From Hamadaea flava (lineage in GTDB: Bacteria; Actinomycetota; Actinomycetes; Mycobacteriales; Micromonosporaceae), in NCBI RefSeq assembly GCF_024172085.1, contig NZ_JAMZDZ010000001.1, positions 310,001 to 374,000 on the forward strand: 64,000 nt of DNA, written 5' to 3'. Every line of letters starts with the position of its first letter. Positions within the stretch are counted from its first letter, which is position 1. A model generated the notes under the pieces. It made no database searches, was not told the DNA's origin, and saw only the letters and a list, made by a program, of their open reading frames with translations. Shown here one piece after another: positions 15,246 to 23,689 of the stretch. Position numbers and translations under genes: made by a program.

Positions 15246-16601
15246 ATGACCGCAGAAGCGCCGCCCCAGACGGGGGCCGCCGCCTTGTCCACGCCGCGGG
15301 AGCGGCTCGGTTGGTACTTCTACGACTGGGCCAACTCGGCGTTCTCCACGACCGTCGTCACCGCCTTCCTCGGCCCCTACCTGACGGCGATCGCGAAGGC
15401 GGGCGCCGACGCCGCCGGCAACGTGCACCTGCTCGGCCTGACGTTCAAAGCCGGGTCGCTGTTCCCCTACGCCACCTCCCTGTCGGTGGCGTTGCAGGTC
15501 CTCGTACTGCCCATCGCCGGCGCGATGGCCGACCGGTCCAGCCGCAAACGCCGCCTGCTCGGCCTGTTCGCCTACATCGGCGCGGTCGCCACGATCGGCC
15601 TGCTGTTCCTCACCGGCGAGCGGTACGCCCTCGGCGCCACCCTGTTCCTCATCGCCAACGTCGCGTTCGGCGCCAGCGTCGTGGTCAACAACTCGTTCCT
15701 GCCGCAGCTGGCCGACGAGAACGACCGCGACGCCGTGTCCAGCCGCGGCTGGGCGTTCGGCTACCTCGGCGGCGGTCTGCTGTTCCTGTTCAACGTCGTC
15801 GCCGTGGTCCTGTTCGGCACCGACGACCACAGCAAGGCCGAAGTCGCCCGCTGGTCGCTGGTCTCCGCCGGCGTCTGGTGGGCCGTGTTCACCACCCTGC
15901 CGCTGATGTGGCTCCGCGACCGGCCCGCGACCGGCGGCGAACGCCACGGCAACGTTCTGCTCGACGGCTTCCGCCAGCTGTGGCACACGCTGCGCAGCCT
16001 CAAGGCGTACCCGCTGACCCTGTTCTTCCTGATCGCGTTCCTCGTCTACAACGACGGCATCCAGACCGTCATCGGCCTGGCCGGCACCTACGCCTCCGAA
16101 GAACTCGGCTTCGACATCACCGTCACCATGCCCGTCATCCTCATGGTCCAGTTCATGGCGTTCGGCGGCGCACTGCTGCTCGGCTGGCTCGCCAAGCTGT
16201 TCGGCGCGTGGAAGACCGTCCTCGGCAGCCTCGCGGTCTGGTCCGTCATCGTCGTCGCCGCCTACTTCCTGCCCGAAGGCAAAGTCCTGCCGTTCGCCGC
16301 GCTCGCCGCCGCGATCGGCCTGGTCCTCGGCGGCAGCCAAGCCCTCTCCCGGTCGCTGTTCTCCCAGCTCATCCCCAAGGGCCGCGAAGGCGAATACTTC
16401 GGCCTGTACGAGATCTCCGACAAGGGCACCAGCTGGCTCGGCCCACTGCTGTTCGGCTTCGCGTTCGACCAGACCGGCAGCTACCGGTTCGCGATCGTCT
16501 CACTCATCGCGTTCTTCATCTTCGGCTTCGCCGCACTGCTCGCCGTGCCCATGCGGCGCGCGATCGCCGCCGCCGGCAACACACCGCCCAAGCTTCTCTA
16601 A
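15246..16601 (+). CDS. MFS transporter, UMF1 (Atg22-like) family
   Basis: 451 residues with 12 predicted membrane helices. The start, RERLGWYFYDWANSAFSTTVVTAFLGPYLT, is the hallmark of UMF1/Atg22-like permeases. A basic loop (ADRSSRKRRLL) after helix 3 and GREGEYFGLYEISDKGTSWLGP near the end also match. Substrates are unknown in bacteria; yeast Atg22 exports amino acids from vacuoles. A perfect hairpin follows the stop codon. Confidence 0.88.
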   Translation: MTAEAPPQTGAAALSTPRERLGWYFYDWANSAFSTTVVTAFLGPYLTAIAKAGADAAGNVHLLGLTFKAGSLFPYATSLSVALQVLVLPIAGAMADRSSRKRRLLGLFAYIGAVATIGLLFLTGERYALGATLFLIANVAFGASVVVNNSFLPQLADENDRDAVSSRGWAFGYLGGGLLFLFNVVAVVLFGTDDHSKAEVARWSLVSAGVWWAVFTTLPLMWLRDRPATGGERHGNVLLDGFRQLWHTLRSLKAYPLTLFFLIAFLVYNDGIQTVIGLAGTYASEELGFDITVTMPVILMVQFMAFGGALLLGWLAKLFGAWKTVLGSLAVWSVIVVAAYFLPEGKVLPFAALAAAIGLVLGGSQALSRSLFSQLIPKGREGEYFGLYEISDKGTSWLGPLLFGFAFDQTGSYRFAIVSLIAFFIFGFAALLAVPMRRAIAAAGNTPPKLL

Positions 16602-16615
16602 CATCAACGTGTACG

Positions 16616-16645
16616 CCGTGTGCACACCGGGTGGTGTGCACACGG
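16616..16645 (+). terminator. Terminator hairpin of the MFS gene, inside the tdk promoter
   Basis: Arms CCGTGTGCACACC (16616-16628) and GGTGTGCACACGG (16633-16645) pair perfectly over 13 bp with a GGGT loop. It starts 15 nt after the MFS stop. The right arm reaches the -35 area of the leaderless thymidine-kinase promoter (-10 at 16660), so terminator and promoter are interlocked. Confidence 0.75.
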
Positions 16646-16659
16646 CAGCCTGCGTTTAC

Positions 16660-16672
16660 TAGGCTGCCGCCC
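16660..16672 (+). promoter_or_regulatory. -10 box of a leaderless promoter for tdk
   Basis: TAGGCT at 16660-16665, then 7 nt, then GTG 16673. This supports the far-upstream start of the thymidine kinase. Confidence 0.6.
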
Positions 16673-17368
16673 GTGGATCACACCGGACACGGGGCGTCCT
16701 GCCATGCGGCGGGCGACGGCCGACTACGCGACGGAGCCTCCCTGAAGTTCTTCTGGGGGCCGATGGACTGCGGCAAGTCCACACTGGCCCTGCAGATGGA
16801 CTACAACCACTCCCGGCAAGGCCGCCGCGGCGTCGTGCTCACCCGCAACGACCGGTCCATGAGCCCCCGCGTCACCACCCGCATCGGCCTGTCCCACGAG
16901 GCCGTCGAAGTGACCGACGACCTAGACCTCGTCACCCTCGTCCGGGAACGCTGGGCCGCCGGCGCCGCCGTCGACTACCTGATCTGCGACGAAGCCTGCT
17001 TCTACACCGAGCACCAGATCGAACAGCTCGCCGACCTCGTCGACACCTACGACGTCGACGTGTACGCCTTCGGCCTGGCCACCGACTTCCGCTCCCAACT
17101 GTTCCCCGCCGCCCGCCGCCTGTTCGAACTCGCCGACAGCGTCCACCGACTCCAAGTCGAAGTCCTCTGCTGGTGCGGCCGGCCCGGCCTGCTCAACGCC
17201 CGCATCGTCGCCGGCACCGTCGCCCGCGAAGGCGAACAGGTCGTCATCGGCGACACCGGCGCCACCGAAGCCGACGTACGCTACCAAGTACTGTGCCGCC
17301 GCCATTACCGCGCCGGCGAACTGGGCACCAAGGACACCGCTCTGGCGCACGACGGCTCGGCTGAGTAG
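16673..17368 (+). CDS. tdk: Thymidine kinase
   Basis: 231-residue type II thymidine kinase for dTMP salvage. The P-loop is GPMDCGKST, the Walker B/acid region is YLICDEACFYTEHQIEQL, and the flexible lasso segment YAFGLATDF follows. A zinc knuckle is suggested by CWCG and the later CRRHY. About 25 residues precede the usual family start at LKFFWGPMDCGKS. The leaderless promoter supports translation of this extension, which contains a Cys and three His residues. Confidence 0.93.
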   Translation: MDHTGHGASCHAAGDGRLRDGASLKFFWGPMDCGKSTLALQMDYNHSRQGRRGVVLTRNDRSMSPRVTTRIGLSHEAVEVTDDLDLVTLVRERWAAGAAVDYLICDEACFYTEHQIEQLADLVDTYDVDVYAFGLATDFRSQLFPAARRLFELADSVHRLQVEVLCWCGRPGLLNARIVAGTVAREGEQVVIGDTGATEADVRYQVLCRRHYRAGELGTKDTALAHDGSAE

Positions 17369-17377
17369 CGTCACCCT

Positions 17378-18184
17378 ATGGGACGAGTAAGCAGCGGTAC
17401 CTTCGACGAAGCCATATCAGCCTGGCGTCAATGGCAAGACGCACCCTGGGGACGACTGCGGTACGCCATCGCCGCCGCCAACCTCGCCCGCCACCTCGAC
17501 GAAGCCCTCCCCGGCGGAGCCCCCGGACACGTCCTCGACGTCGCCGGCGGCAACGGAGTCGAAGCCGTCCGCCTCGCCACCGCCGGTCACAAAGTGACGC
17601 TCGTCGACTACTCCGCGCAGATGCTCGCCGCCGCGACCGAACTCGCCCGCAAAGCCGGCGTCGCCGACCGCATGACCATCGTGGAATCCGACGTCGCCCG
17701 CCTGCCCGACCTGCTCGCCGGCCTCGAACACGACCTCGTCCTCTGCCACAACCTGCTGCCCTACGTCACCGACGTCGAAGCCGCCCTCACCACCTGCCTC
17801 GACACCCTGCGCCCCGGCGGCGTCCTCTCCGTCATCAGCAACAACGCCCACAGCGAACCCCTCCGCGTCGCCGTACGCGAACAGGACCCCTCCGCCGCCC
17901 TCGAAGCCCTCAACTCACCAGTACGCATGACCCGCACCTTCGGCGCCCCGATGACCCCCCGCACCGCCGACGAAGTCATCGCCGTCCTGTCCAAACTCGG
18001 CGCCCGCGTCGAAGGCCACTACGGCATCCGCAGCGTCTGCGACTACATGGCCGACGACGACCGCAAATACGACGCCAGCTTCTACGCCGAACTCGAACGC
18101 CTCGAGATCGCCCTCGCCGACCGGCTCCCCTACAAACTCACCGCCCGGCTCTTCCACGTCATCGCGGTCAAACCACTCGCCTGA
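17378..18184 (+). CDS. Class I SAM-dependent methyltransferase
   Basis: 268 residues. Rossmann methyltransferase motifs are VLDVAGGNGVEAVRLA (motif I, SAM-binding), VTLVDYSAQML (acidic loop), HDLVLCHNLLPYV (motif IV) and LRPGGVLSVI. The small-molecule substrate is unknown; the N-terminus resembles SmtA/CmoM-like enzymes. TAGCGT (17366-17371) lies 6 nt before ATG 17378 and runs from the tdk stop codon, so it has its own leaderless promoter. Confidence 0.85.
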   Translation: MGRVSSGTFDEAISAWRQWQDAPWGRLRYAIAAANLARHLDEALPGGAPGHVLDVAGGNGVEAVRLATAGHKVTLVDYSAQMLAAATELARKAGVADRMTIVESDVARLPDLLAGLEHDLVLCHNLLPYVTDVEAALTTCLDTLRPGGVLSVISNNAHSEPLRVAVREQDPSAALEALNSPVRMTRTFGAPMTPRTADEVIAVLSKLGARVEGHYGIRSVCDYMADDDRKYDASFYAELERLEIALADRLPYKLTARLFHVIAVKPLA

Positions 18185-18213
18185 CCGGCTCCGGGGCGCG
18201 TACCGTCGCCCGG

Positions 18214-18744
18214 ATGCGCCCCGGACCCGGCGAACTCCTGCACTTCTCCGAAGACCCCAGCATCACCGTCTTCCACCCCCACCTCGCCCCCACCGCCCGC
18301 GAAACCAGCGCCTACGTGTGGGCCGTCGACACCCACCACAGCCCGTCCTACTGGTTCCCCCGCCAATGCCCCCGCGCGATGGCCTGGACCACCCCCGACA
18401 CCGACCCGGCCGACGCCGCACGCCTCCTCGGCCCCGCCACCACCCGAGTCCACGTCATCGAATACGACTGGCTCCCCGCCCTCCAAACCACCACCCTGTA
18501 CGCCTACCGCCTCCCCGCCGCCGCCTTCCACCCCATCCACGAAGACGGCCACGCGTACGTCGCCACCACCACCGTCGAACCACTCGGCCCCGCCGAACCC
18601 GTCGGCGACCTCCTCACCACCCACCGCGACGCCGCCATCGAACTCCGCCTCACCACCACCCTCTGGCCCTGGTGGGACGAAGTCATCACCAGCACCCTCG
18701 CCTTCAGCGGCATCCGGCTGCGCAACGCCCGCCCCCGACCCTGA
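18214..18744 (+). CDS. DUF6886-family protein
   Basis: 176 residues with the family pattern: an N-terminal LLHFSEDPSITVFHPH, then YVWAVDTHHSPSYWFPRQCPRAMAW, later VHVIEYDWL. This domain is common in actinobacteria and Bacilli and has no known activity; the fold may resemble ADP-ribosyltransferase-like RES proteins, which is only a guess. TACCGT at 18201-18206 is 7 nt from ATG 18214, giving a leaderless start. Codons end almost only in C. Confidence 0.8.
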   Translation: MRPGPGELLHFSEDPSITVFHPHLAPTARETSAYVWAVDTHHSPSYWFPRQCPRAMAWTTPDTDPADAARLLGPATTRVHVIEYDWLPALQTTTLYAYRLPAAAFHPIHEDGHAYVATTTVEPLGPAEPVGDLLTTHRDAAIELRLTTTLWPWWDEVITSTLAFSGIRLRNARPRP

Positions 18745-18818
18745 CCCGCACCCTGAGACTTCCCTGAAACGCCCGCACGGCAGCGGCAGAACTTGCGCCC
18801 AGCAGCCATCATGGGCAG

Positions 18819-20048
18819 ATGGTCTTCAAGAAACTCCTGGGCAGCCTCGGCATCGGCGGACCCACCGTCGACACCGTGCTATCCACCCCCACCGCCACCC
18901 CCGGCGGCCCCCTCCAGGGCCAGATCCACCTCAAAGGCGGCGGCTCCGACACCGACATCGAAGGCATCACCCTCATCCTCGTGGCCCAATCCGCCGGCGC
19001 CACCTTCGAGGTAGCCCGCATCAACGCCACCGGACGCTTCACCCTGCCCGCCGGCGCCACCCACGCGATCCCCCTGAACAGCCAGACCCCGTGGGAAACC
19101 CCCATCACCACCATCTACGGCCAGCCCCTGCCCGGCACAACCCTCGGCGTACACACCCAGGTCGACGTCCGCGGCGGCTCCGGTAAAACCGACCTCGACC
19201 CGCTCACAGTCGCACCCCTGCCGGTCCACAACCACCTCCTCGACGCCCTCGGCACCCTCGGCTGCCGATTCATCCGCGCCGACCTACGCCCCGGCCAGCA
19301 AGTCGGCCTCCCCACCCCGGTCGTCCAGCGCATCGCGTTCTACGCCCCCGCCGACGCCCGCCAACCCGGCGCGCACCTGCCCCAACTCAGCCTCAACTTC
19401 GCCGCCAACGCGCACGCCCTCGACATCGAGATCGAAGCCGGTTGGGGCACCCCGCCCATCCACCACACCCTCGCCCACACCGACGCCGGCGGCGACCTCA
19501 CCGAGATCATCGCCAGCTGGGTCCGCGAAGCCCTCGCCCGCGTCCCCCAGCAGTCGACACAACCCGGCGCGTTCATGCAGCCCGCCCAACCCGGCTACCA
19601 GCAGCAGCCCGGCTACCGCCCCAGCGGACCCGGATACGCCGCCGCCGGCAACCACGGCGGCTACCGCGGCGGCCACGACCGGGGCTATGACCGCGGCTAT
19701 GACTACCGCGGTTACGACAGCGGACGCCGCGGCCCCGGCATGGGCGGCATGATCGCCGCCGGAGCAGGCGGAGCCGCCCTCGGCTTCCTCGGCGGCATGG
19801 TCATCAGCGACATGATGACCCCCGACGTGAACGTCACCGAAAACGTCACCGAGAACTACTACGACACCGGCGGCGACACCGGCGACAGCGGATACACCGA
19901 CACGGGCTACGACCCCGGGTACGCCGACACCAGCTACGACGGCGGAGGCTACGACAGTGGCGGCTACGACGCCGGAGGCGATTTCGGCGGCGGAGACTTC
20001 GGCGGTGGAGACTTCGGCGGTGGGGACTTCGGCGGAGGCGACTTCTGA
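18819..20048 (+). CDS. Spo0M-like sporulation-control protein with glycine-rich tail
   Basis: 409 residues. The first 250 form a Spo0M/arrestin-like domain (MVFKKLLGSLGIGGPTVDTVL, then beta-sandwich segments such as GPLQGQIHLKGG and ATHAIPLNSQTPWETPIT). A Gly/Tyr/Gln-rich linker (about 255-305) follows, then a hydrophobic glycine-rich helix (AAGAGGAALGFLGGMVISDMM) and an acidic tail. The tail ends in four-and-a-half GGGDF units (about 387-409). Spo0M affects sporulation and cell envelope in Bacillus. The tail may mediate membrane contact or assembly. It is not a GGDEF cyclase. Confidence 0.82.
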   Translation: MVFKKLLGSLGIGGPTVDTVLSTPTATPGGPLQGQIHLKGGGSDTDIEGITLILVAQSAGATFEVARINATGRFTLPAGATHAIPLNSQTPWETPITTIYGQPLPGTTLGVHTQVDVRGGSGKTDLDPLTVAPLPVHNHLLDALGTLGCRFIRADLRPGQQVGLPTPVVQRIAFYAPADARQPGAHLPQLSLNFAANAHALDIEIEAGWGTPPIHHTLAHTDAGGDLTEIIASWVREALARVPQQSTQPGAFMQPAQPGYQQQPGYRPSGPGYAAAGNHGGYRGGHDRGYDRGYDYRGYDSGRRGPGMGGMIAAGAGGAALGFLGGMVISDMMTPDVNVTENVTENYYDTGGDTGDSGYTDTGYDPGYADTSYDGGGYDSGGYDAGGDFGGGDFGGGDFGGGDFGGGDF

Positions 20049-20128
20049 CACCCACCCGCCGACCTGCCATCCGGCCCACCCGCTGACCCACTGGTCACCA
20101 GGCAGAGCGCGGAGCTAGGCTGACGCCC

Positions 20129-20233
20129 ATGTTCAAGGCCGTCGTCTGCTTCGCGCTCTTCTTCATCGCCGTCGGAGCAGCCGGCATGTTCTTCGCCGAA
20201 CAACGCCGAAAGATGGGCGGCCCCCGCCGCTGA
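20129..20233 (+). CDS. 34-residue single-pass membrane peptide
   Basis: Short frame encoding a hydrophobic helix (residues 4-23, with Phe-rich FALFFIAVGAAGMFF) and a basic C-terminus EQRRKMGGPRR. A textbook leaderless -10, TAGGCT (20116-20121), sits exactly 7 nt from ATG 20129, which argues that the frame is real. Positive-inside topology predicts a cytoplasmic C-terminus. The function is unknown. Its stop codon abuts the end of the convergent membrane-protein gene. Confidence 0.55.
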   Translation: MFKAVVCFALFFIAVGAAGMFFAEQRRKMGGPRR

Positions 20234-21013
20234 TCAACGCCCCAAAGGGCCGGCAACCGGACGAGCCGCCGCATACCACTCGGCCAACTCGGCGAACAAC
20301 CGCCGATGCTCCGACGGCGACCCGATCTCCGCCCGCCGCTCCGGATGCCGCACATAAAACTCGATCGCATCCGCCAAAAACCGGCTGTCCACCTCCAACT
20401 CCTGCAGCGGCAGCTCATCAGCGAACGGCACGAACCCAAGCCGCCGCACCCCACCCGGCGCAACCGCCAAATGCAGCCACCGCGCCAGAAAATGCGACAC
20501 CACAGCCTGCTGCGCCGGCGCGACCGCCGCCCACGGAATCTCCACCCGACCCAGCGGACCCCACCGGGTGATCCCCTCCGGCGTCAACGCCACCGACCGC
20601 CGTCGCAACGCGAGCACCAGCCACACGCCCACCAGCACGGCATATGTCGCCAAGAGCGCGGTGTCCCACGGCGACACCTGATCCGCCCACTCCCCGCCGA
20701 GGCGCGGCCGGAGAAGCCGACCCGCCTGTACCGACGCGAGCACCATCCACAACAACGGCAACAACGCCACCGACCACCGCGCCGGCACCTCGAACGCCCG
20801 CCCGGAGGCCACGAAGGCAGCCGGACCACGGCCATCCCGGAACAGCACGACCAACGAAGCCACCAGCACCGCGACCGTCACCGGCAACAACAGCGCGATC
20901 GCAGCGAACGGCACAACCACCACGGCGGCCATCAACCCGACCACACCGCCGACCGACACCAGACTTCGCAGCCGTCCCACCCGCCGCGGCTCCCCCGGCG
21001 AACCCATCGACAT
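20234..21013 (-). CDS. Membrane protein of unknown function
   Basis: 259 residues. Four hydrophobic segments occupy about residues 20-65 and 80-150. After them a C-terminal cytoplasmic domain resembles a PH-like/YcxB-type beta domain (LTPEGITRWGPLGRVEIPWAAVA), ending in FADELPLQELEVDSRFLADAIEFYVRHPERR. TACCGT (21026-21021) lies 7 nt before ATG 21013, so it appears leaderless. I do not recognise a named family. Confidence 0.65.
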   Translation of the reverse strand: MSMGSPGEPRRVGRLRSLVSVGGVVGLMAAVVVVPFAAIALLLPVTVAVLVASLVVLFRDGRGPAAFVASGRAFEVPARWSVALLPLLWMVLASVQAGRLLRPRLGGEWADQVSPWDTALLATYAVLVGVWLVLALRRRSVALTPEGITRWGPLGRVEIPWAAVAPAQQAVVSHFLARWLHLAVAPGGVRRLGFVPFADELPLQELEVDSRFLADAIEFYVRHPERRAEIGSPSEHRRLFAELAEWYAAARPVAGPLGR

Positions 21014-21098
21014 GGCTGACACGGTAAGCCCCACCCGCCAGTGCCACTCATCACACGAACTGGCCCGGCCCCACCCCGAACGGCCACAATCCGCAGCC

Positions 21099-21863
21099 GT
21101 GGACTTCGCCGGACTCCCCATCCTCATGATCGCCGCAGCCACCGGCGGAGCCGTCGACGCCATCGTCGGCGGCGGCGGCCTCGTCGTCCTCCCCGCCATG
21201 CTGCTGGCCTCCGGCCTCCCCCTGCCCACGATCCTCGGCACCAACAAGCTCACCGCGATCGCCGGCACCTCCTCCGCCGCCTACACATACGCCCGCCACA
21301 CCGCCATCGACTGGAAAGTGGCCGGCCCCGCCGCCGGATTCGCCGTCCTCAGCTCCGGCCTCGGCGCCCTCTTCGCCGGCAGCGTCCCCGCCAGCGCGTA
21401 CCGGCCCGTCATCCTCGGCGTCCTCGTCGCCGTAGCCCTCTTCGTCACCTTCCGGCCCAGCCTCGGCCTCGCCGCCGACCCAGCCAAACGCACCCGCGTA
21501 CGCATCGCGACCATGATCGCCCTCGGCGGCGGAGCCATCGCGTTCTACGACGGAGCCATCGGCCCCGGCACCGGCACCTTCCTCGTCCTCGCCTTCACCG
21601 GCATCATCGGCGCGGACTTCGTCCACGGCAGCGCGATGGCGAAGATCCTCAACACCGGCACCAACCTCGGCGCACTGGCCGTCTTCGGCTACTTCGGTCA
21701 CGTCGACTGGCTCCTCGGCGCGATCCTGGCCGTCTGCAACATCGCCGGTGCCCAACTCGGCGCGCGACTGGCCCTCAAACGGGGCGCCAAGTTCATCCGA
21801 ATCGTGCTCCTCGTCGTCGTCCTCGGACTCGTCGCGAAACTCGGCTGGGACCAGTTCCACTGA
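21099..21863 (+). CDS. TauE/SafE (TSUP) family transporter
   Basis: 254 residues with about eight membrane helices and the TSUP duplicated signature: VDAIVGGGGLVVLPAMLL, then GTNKLTAIAGTSSAAYTY in the first half, and GFYDG-like IAFYDGAIGPGTGTFLVLAF in the second. The family moves sulfite, sulfoacetate or other anions and organosulfur compounds. No sulfur gene is adjacent, so the substrate is open. GTG 21099 fits the start of the first helix. Confidence 0.88.
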   Translation: MDFAGLPILMIAAATGGAVDAIVGGGGLVVLPAMLLASGLPLPTILGTNKLTAIAGTSSAAYTYARHTAIDWKVAGPAAGFAVLSSGLGALFAGSVPASAYRPVILGVLVAVALFVTFRPSLGLAADPAKRTRVRIATMIALGGGAIAFYDGAIGPGTGTFLVLAFTGIIGADFVHGSAMAKILNTGTNLGALAVFGYFGHVDWLLGAILAVCNIAGAQLGARLALKRGAKFIRIVLLVVVLGLVAKLGWDQFH

Positions 21864-22007
21864 CCGCTCCCCTACGGAGAAGTCGATCAGTCCCGTCGGG
21901 GAACGATCAGGGCGCCCGGGACACGACACGCCGGTCGATCACGACCGCTAGTTCATGATCACGCGGAAAGCCGGGTCACGCGGAAAAGCCGGGGGTTGGT
22001 GGTCGGT

Positions 22008-22047
22008 GCGCCGAAGGCGCTCCTTCTAGAAGGGCGCCGAAGGCGCT
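22008..22047. repeat. Hairpin-palindrome-hairpin element
   Basis: The 14-mer GCGCCGAAGGCGCT occurs twice (22008-22021 and 22034-22047). Each copy can fold with GCGCC/GGCGC arms over a GAA loop. They flank a perfect 12-bp palindrome, CCTTCTAGAAGG (22022-22033). It lies between the TSUP gene and the siderophore genes. It could be a terminator or a recombination relic. Confidence 0.55.
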
Positions 22048-22099
22048 ATCGCGGTAACCGTGGAACAGTCACACCGCGTAGGGCATCCTAGGACTCTAG

Positions 22100-23689
22100 G
22101 TGTATGACAATGTGATCGTGACTCACCCCGATGCCGAGCAGACCCGGCGGGCGCTGCTGGAGAGCCGTCCCGATCTGGTGGACGGATTCGACGAACACCT
22201 TCCGGCGGCCCGGGCCGCGGTCCTGCGTCGACTGTGGACGGCCCTGCGGCGGGAGCCGATCCCCGGGGTGGCCGGGGTCAAGACGGTCGGCGGCGACGCC
22301 CTGGTGACGCTCACCGACGGCCGGATGGCCATCGGCCCCGCCCTCGACCAATACGCCGAAGCCAGCCCAGACGTCCGCATCCGCGTACAGGTGAACGGCG
22401 GCACGGGGGCGTACGCCGATCCGGCGGAGCTGCTGAACGCCGTGGACCCGCAAACCCAAGGGCTGCAACGGGAACTGAGCAACAGCGTCGCGAACCTGGC
22501 CCTGGCCAGGACAGGGCAGCCCAGCGTGGATCTGACCGAGCTGCAGGGCGACCCGAACGGGCTGGCGGTGCTGGAGCAGTCGGTCGTCGACGGCCACCCG
22601 CTGCATCCGTGCTGCCGCACGCGGCTGGGGATGTCGACCGCCGACGTCCTGGCGTACGCCCCGGAGCACCGCACGCCGGTCGAGCTGGAGGTCTGGTCGG
22701 TGCCGCCGAGCCGGTGGCTGACGACGGGCGCCGGCACGCCCCCGCGGTTGGTCCTGCATCCCTGGCAGGCGGCCCACTACGGAGACGACCTGCGACGGCT
22801 CGGGGGACGGCCGGTGGAGCGGATCGTGGCCCGGCCGCTCATGTCGTTGCGGACGCTGGCTGCGGCAAGGGACCCGTCCCGGCATTACAAGACGGCGCTG
22901 GGCGTGCAGATGACCAGCGCGGTACGCCAGGTCTCCCCCGCCGCCGTCCATAACGGACCCTTGGTGAGCGACCTGTTGAGCCGGCTCGCGGCCGATCTGC
23001 CGATCCGCGTCTTCCCTGAGGTGGCCGCAGGCGCGGTCCTCGTCGACGGCGCGCCCCACCCGATGCTGGCGTACACCGTCAGACGGGCCCCGCTGCCGCA
23101 GGCGGGTGACGTGTGGACGCCGTTGGCTGCGGTCGCCCAGCCGGACGTGCTGGACCAGATCCTGCGGATCGGCTACGGGGGTCATCCGGTGGCGTTCTGG
23201 CGTGATCTGACGACCGTCCTGATCCCGCCGGTGCTGACGCTGCTGGCGCGGGGCGCCGGGCTGGAGGCGCACGGCCAGAATCTGCTCGTCCGGCTCGCGT
23301 ACGGCCGGCCCGCCGAGGCGGGCTATCGGGACGTCGGCGGCATCCATCTGCACGCCGGTCGCCTGCGCGAGGCCGGGATGGATCTGCCCGCCGTCCAGGG
23401 CAGCCTGGTCACCGATGGTCTCGACGAGCTGCGGGCCAAACCGTTCGCGACGCTGTTCGCCGTGGTGCTCACCGAGATCGCGCACACGCTCCAGCAGCGG
23501 CACGGCGCCGATCCCCAGACGCTCTGGCGCATGGCGGCCGACCTCGCCGAGCAGGCCCCAGATCCGCGCGATCGGCTGGCGTTGGCCGGAACCACCCTGC
23601 CGATCAAGGCGACTACTGCGATGCGGCTGGCCGCCGATCCGGTCGCCGACATCTGGACCCCGATCACCAATCCGCTGGCTGGAGTGTGA
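22100..23689 (+). CDS. NIS siderophore synthetase, IucA/IucC family
   Basis: 529-residue NRPS-independent siderophore synthetase. It adenylates a carboxylate, usually citrate or a citryl intermediate, and couples it to an amine or alcohol. Family marks are HPLHPCCRTRLG (the HPxHP-type nucleotide loop), VLHPWQ, KTALGVQMTSAVR and the catalytic GAGLEAHGQNLLVRL. The C-terminal lobe has LPIKATTAMRL. GTG 22100 is uncertain; GTG 22112 is possible. The stop overlaps the next gene's ATG by one base. I found no IdeR/DtxR-type iron box. Confidence 0.9.
   Translation: MYDNVIVTHPDAEQTRRALLESRPDLVDGFDEHLPAARAAVLRRLWTALRREPIPGVAGVKTVGGDALVTLTDGRMAIGPALDQYAEASPDVRIRVQVNGGTGAYADPAELLNAVDPQTQGLQRELSNSVANLALARTGQPSVDLTELQGDPNGLAVLEQSVVDGHPLHPCCRTRLGMSTADVLAYAPEHRTPVELEVWSVPPSRWLTTGAGTPPRLVLHPWQAAHYGDDLRRLGGRPVERIVARPLMSLRTLAAARDPSRHYKTALGVQMTSAVRQVSPAAVHNGPLVSDLLSRLAADLPIRVFPEVAAGAVLVDGAPHPMLAYTVRRAPLPQAGDVWTPLAAVAQPDVLDQILRIGYGGHPVAFWRDLTTVLIPPVLTLLARGAGLEAHGQNLLVRLAYGRPAEAGYRDVGGIHLHAGRLREAGMDLPAVQGSLVTDGLDELRAKPFATLFAVVLTEIAHTLQQRHGADPQTLWRMAADLAEQAPDPRDRLALAGTTLPIKATTAMRLAADPVADIWTPITNPLAGV

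Noticed and set aside
19980-20048. GGDEF-like diguanylate cyclase motif in the Spo0M protein tail
   Set aside because: GGGDF repeats are low-complexity tail units; no cyclase domain is present.
22048-22100. IdeR/DtxR iron box before the siderophore genes
   Set aside because: CCTAGGACTCTAGG is symmetric-looking but does not match the TTAGGTTAGSCTAACCTAA pattern beyond chance.
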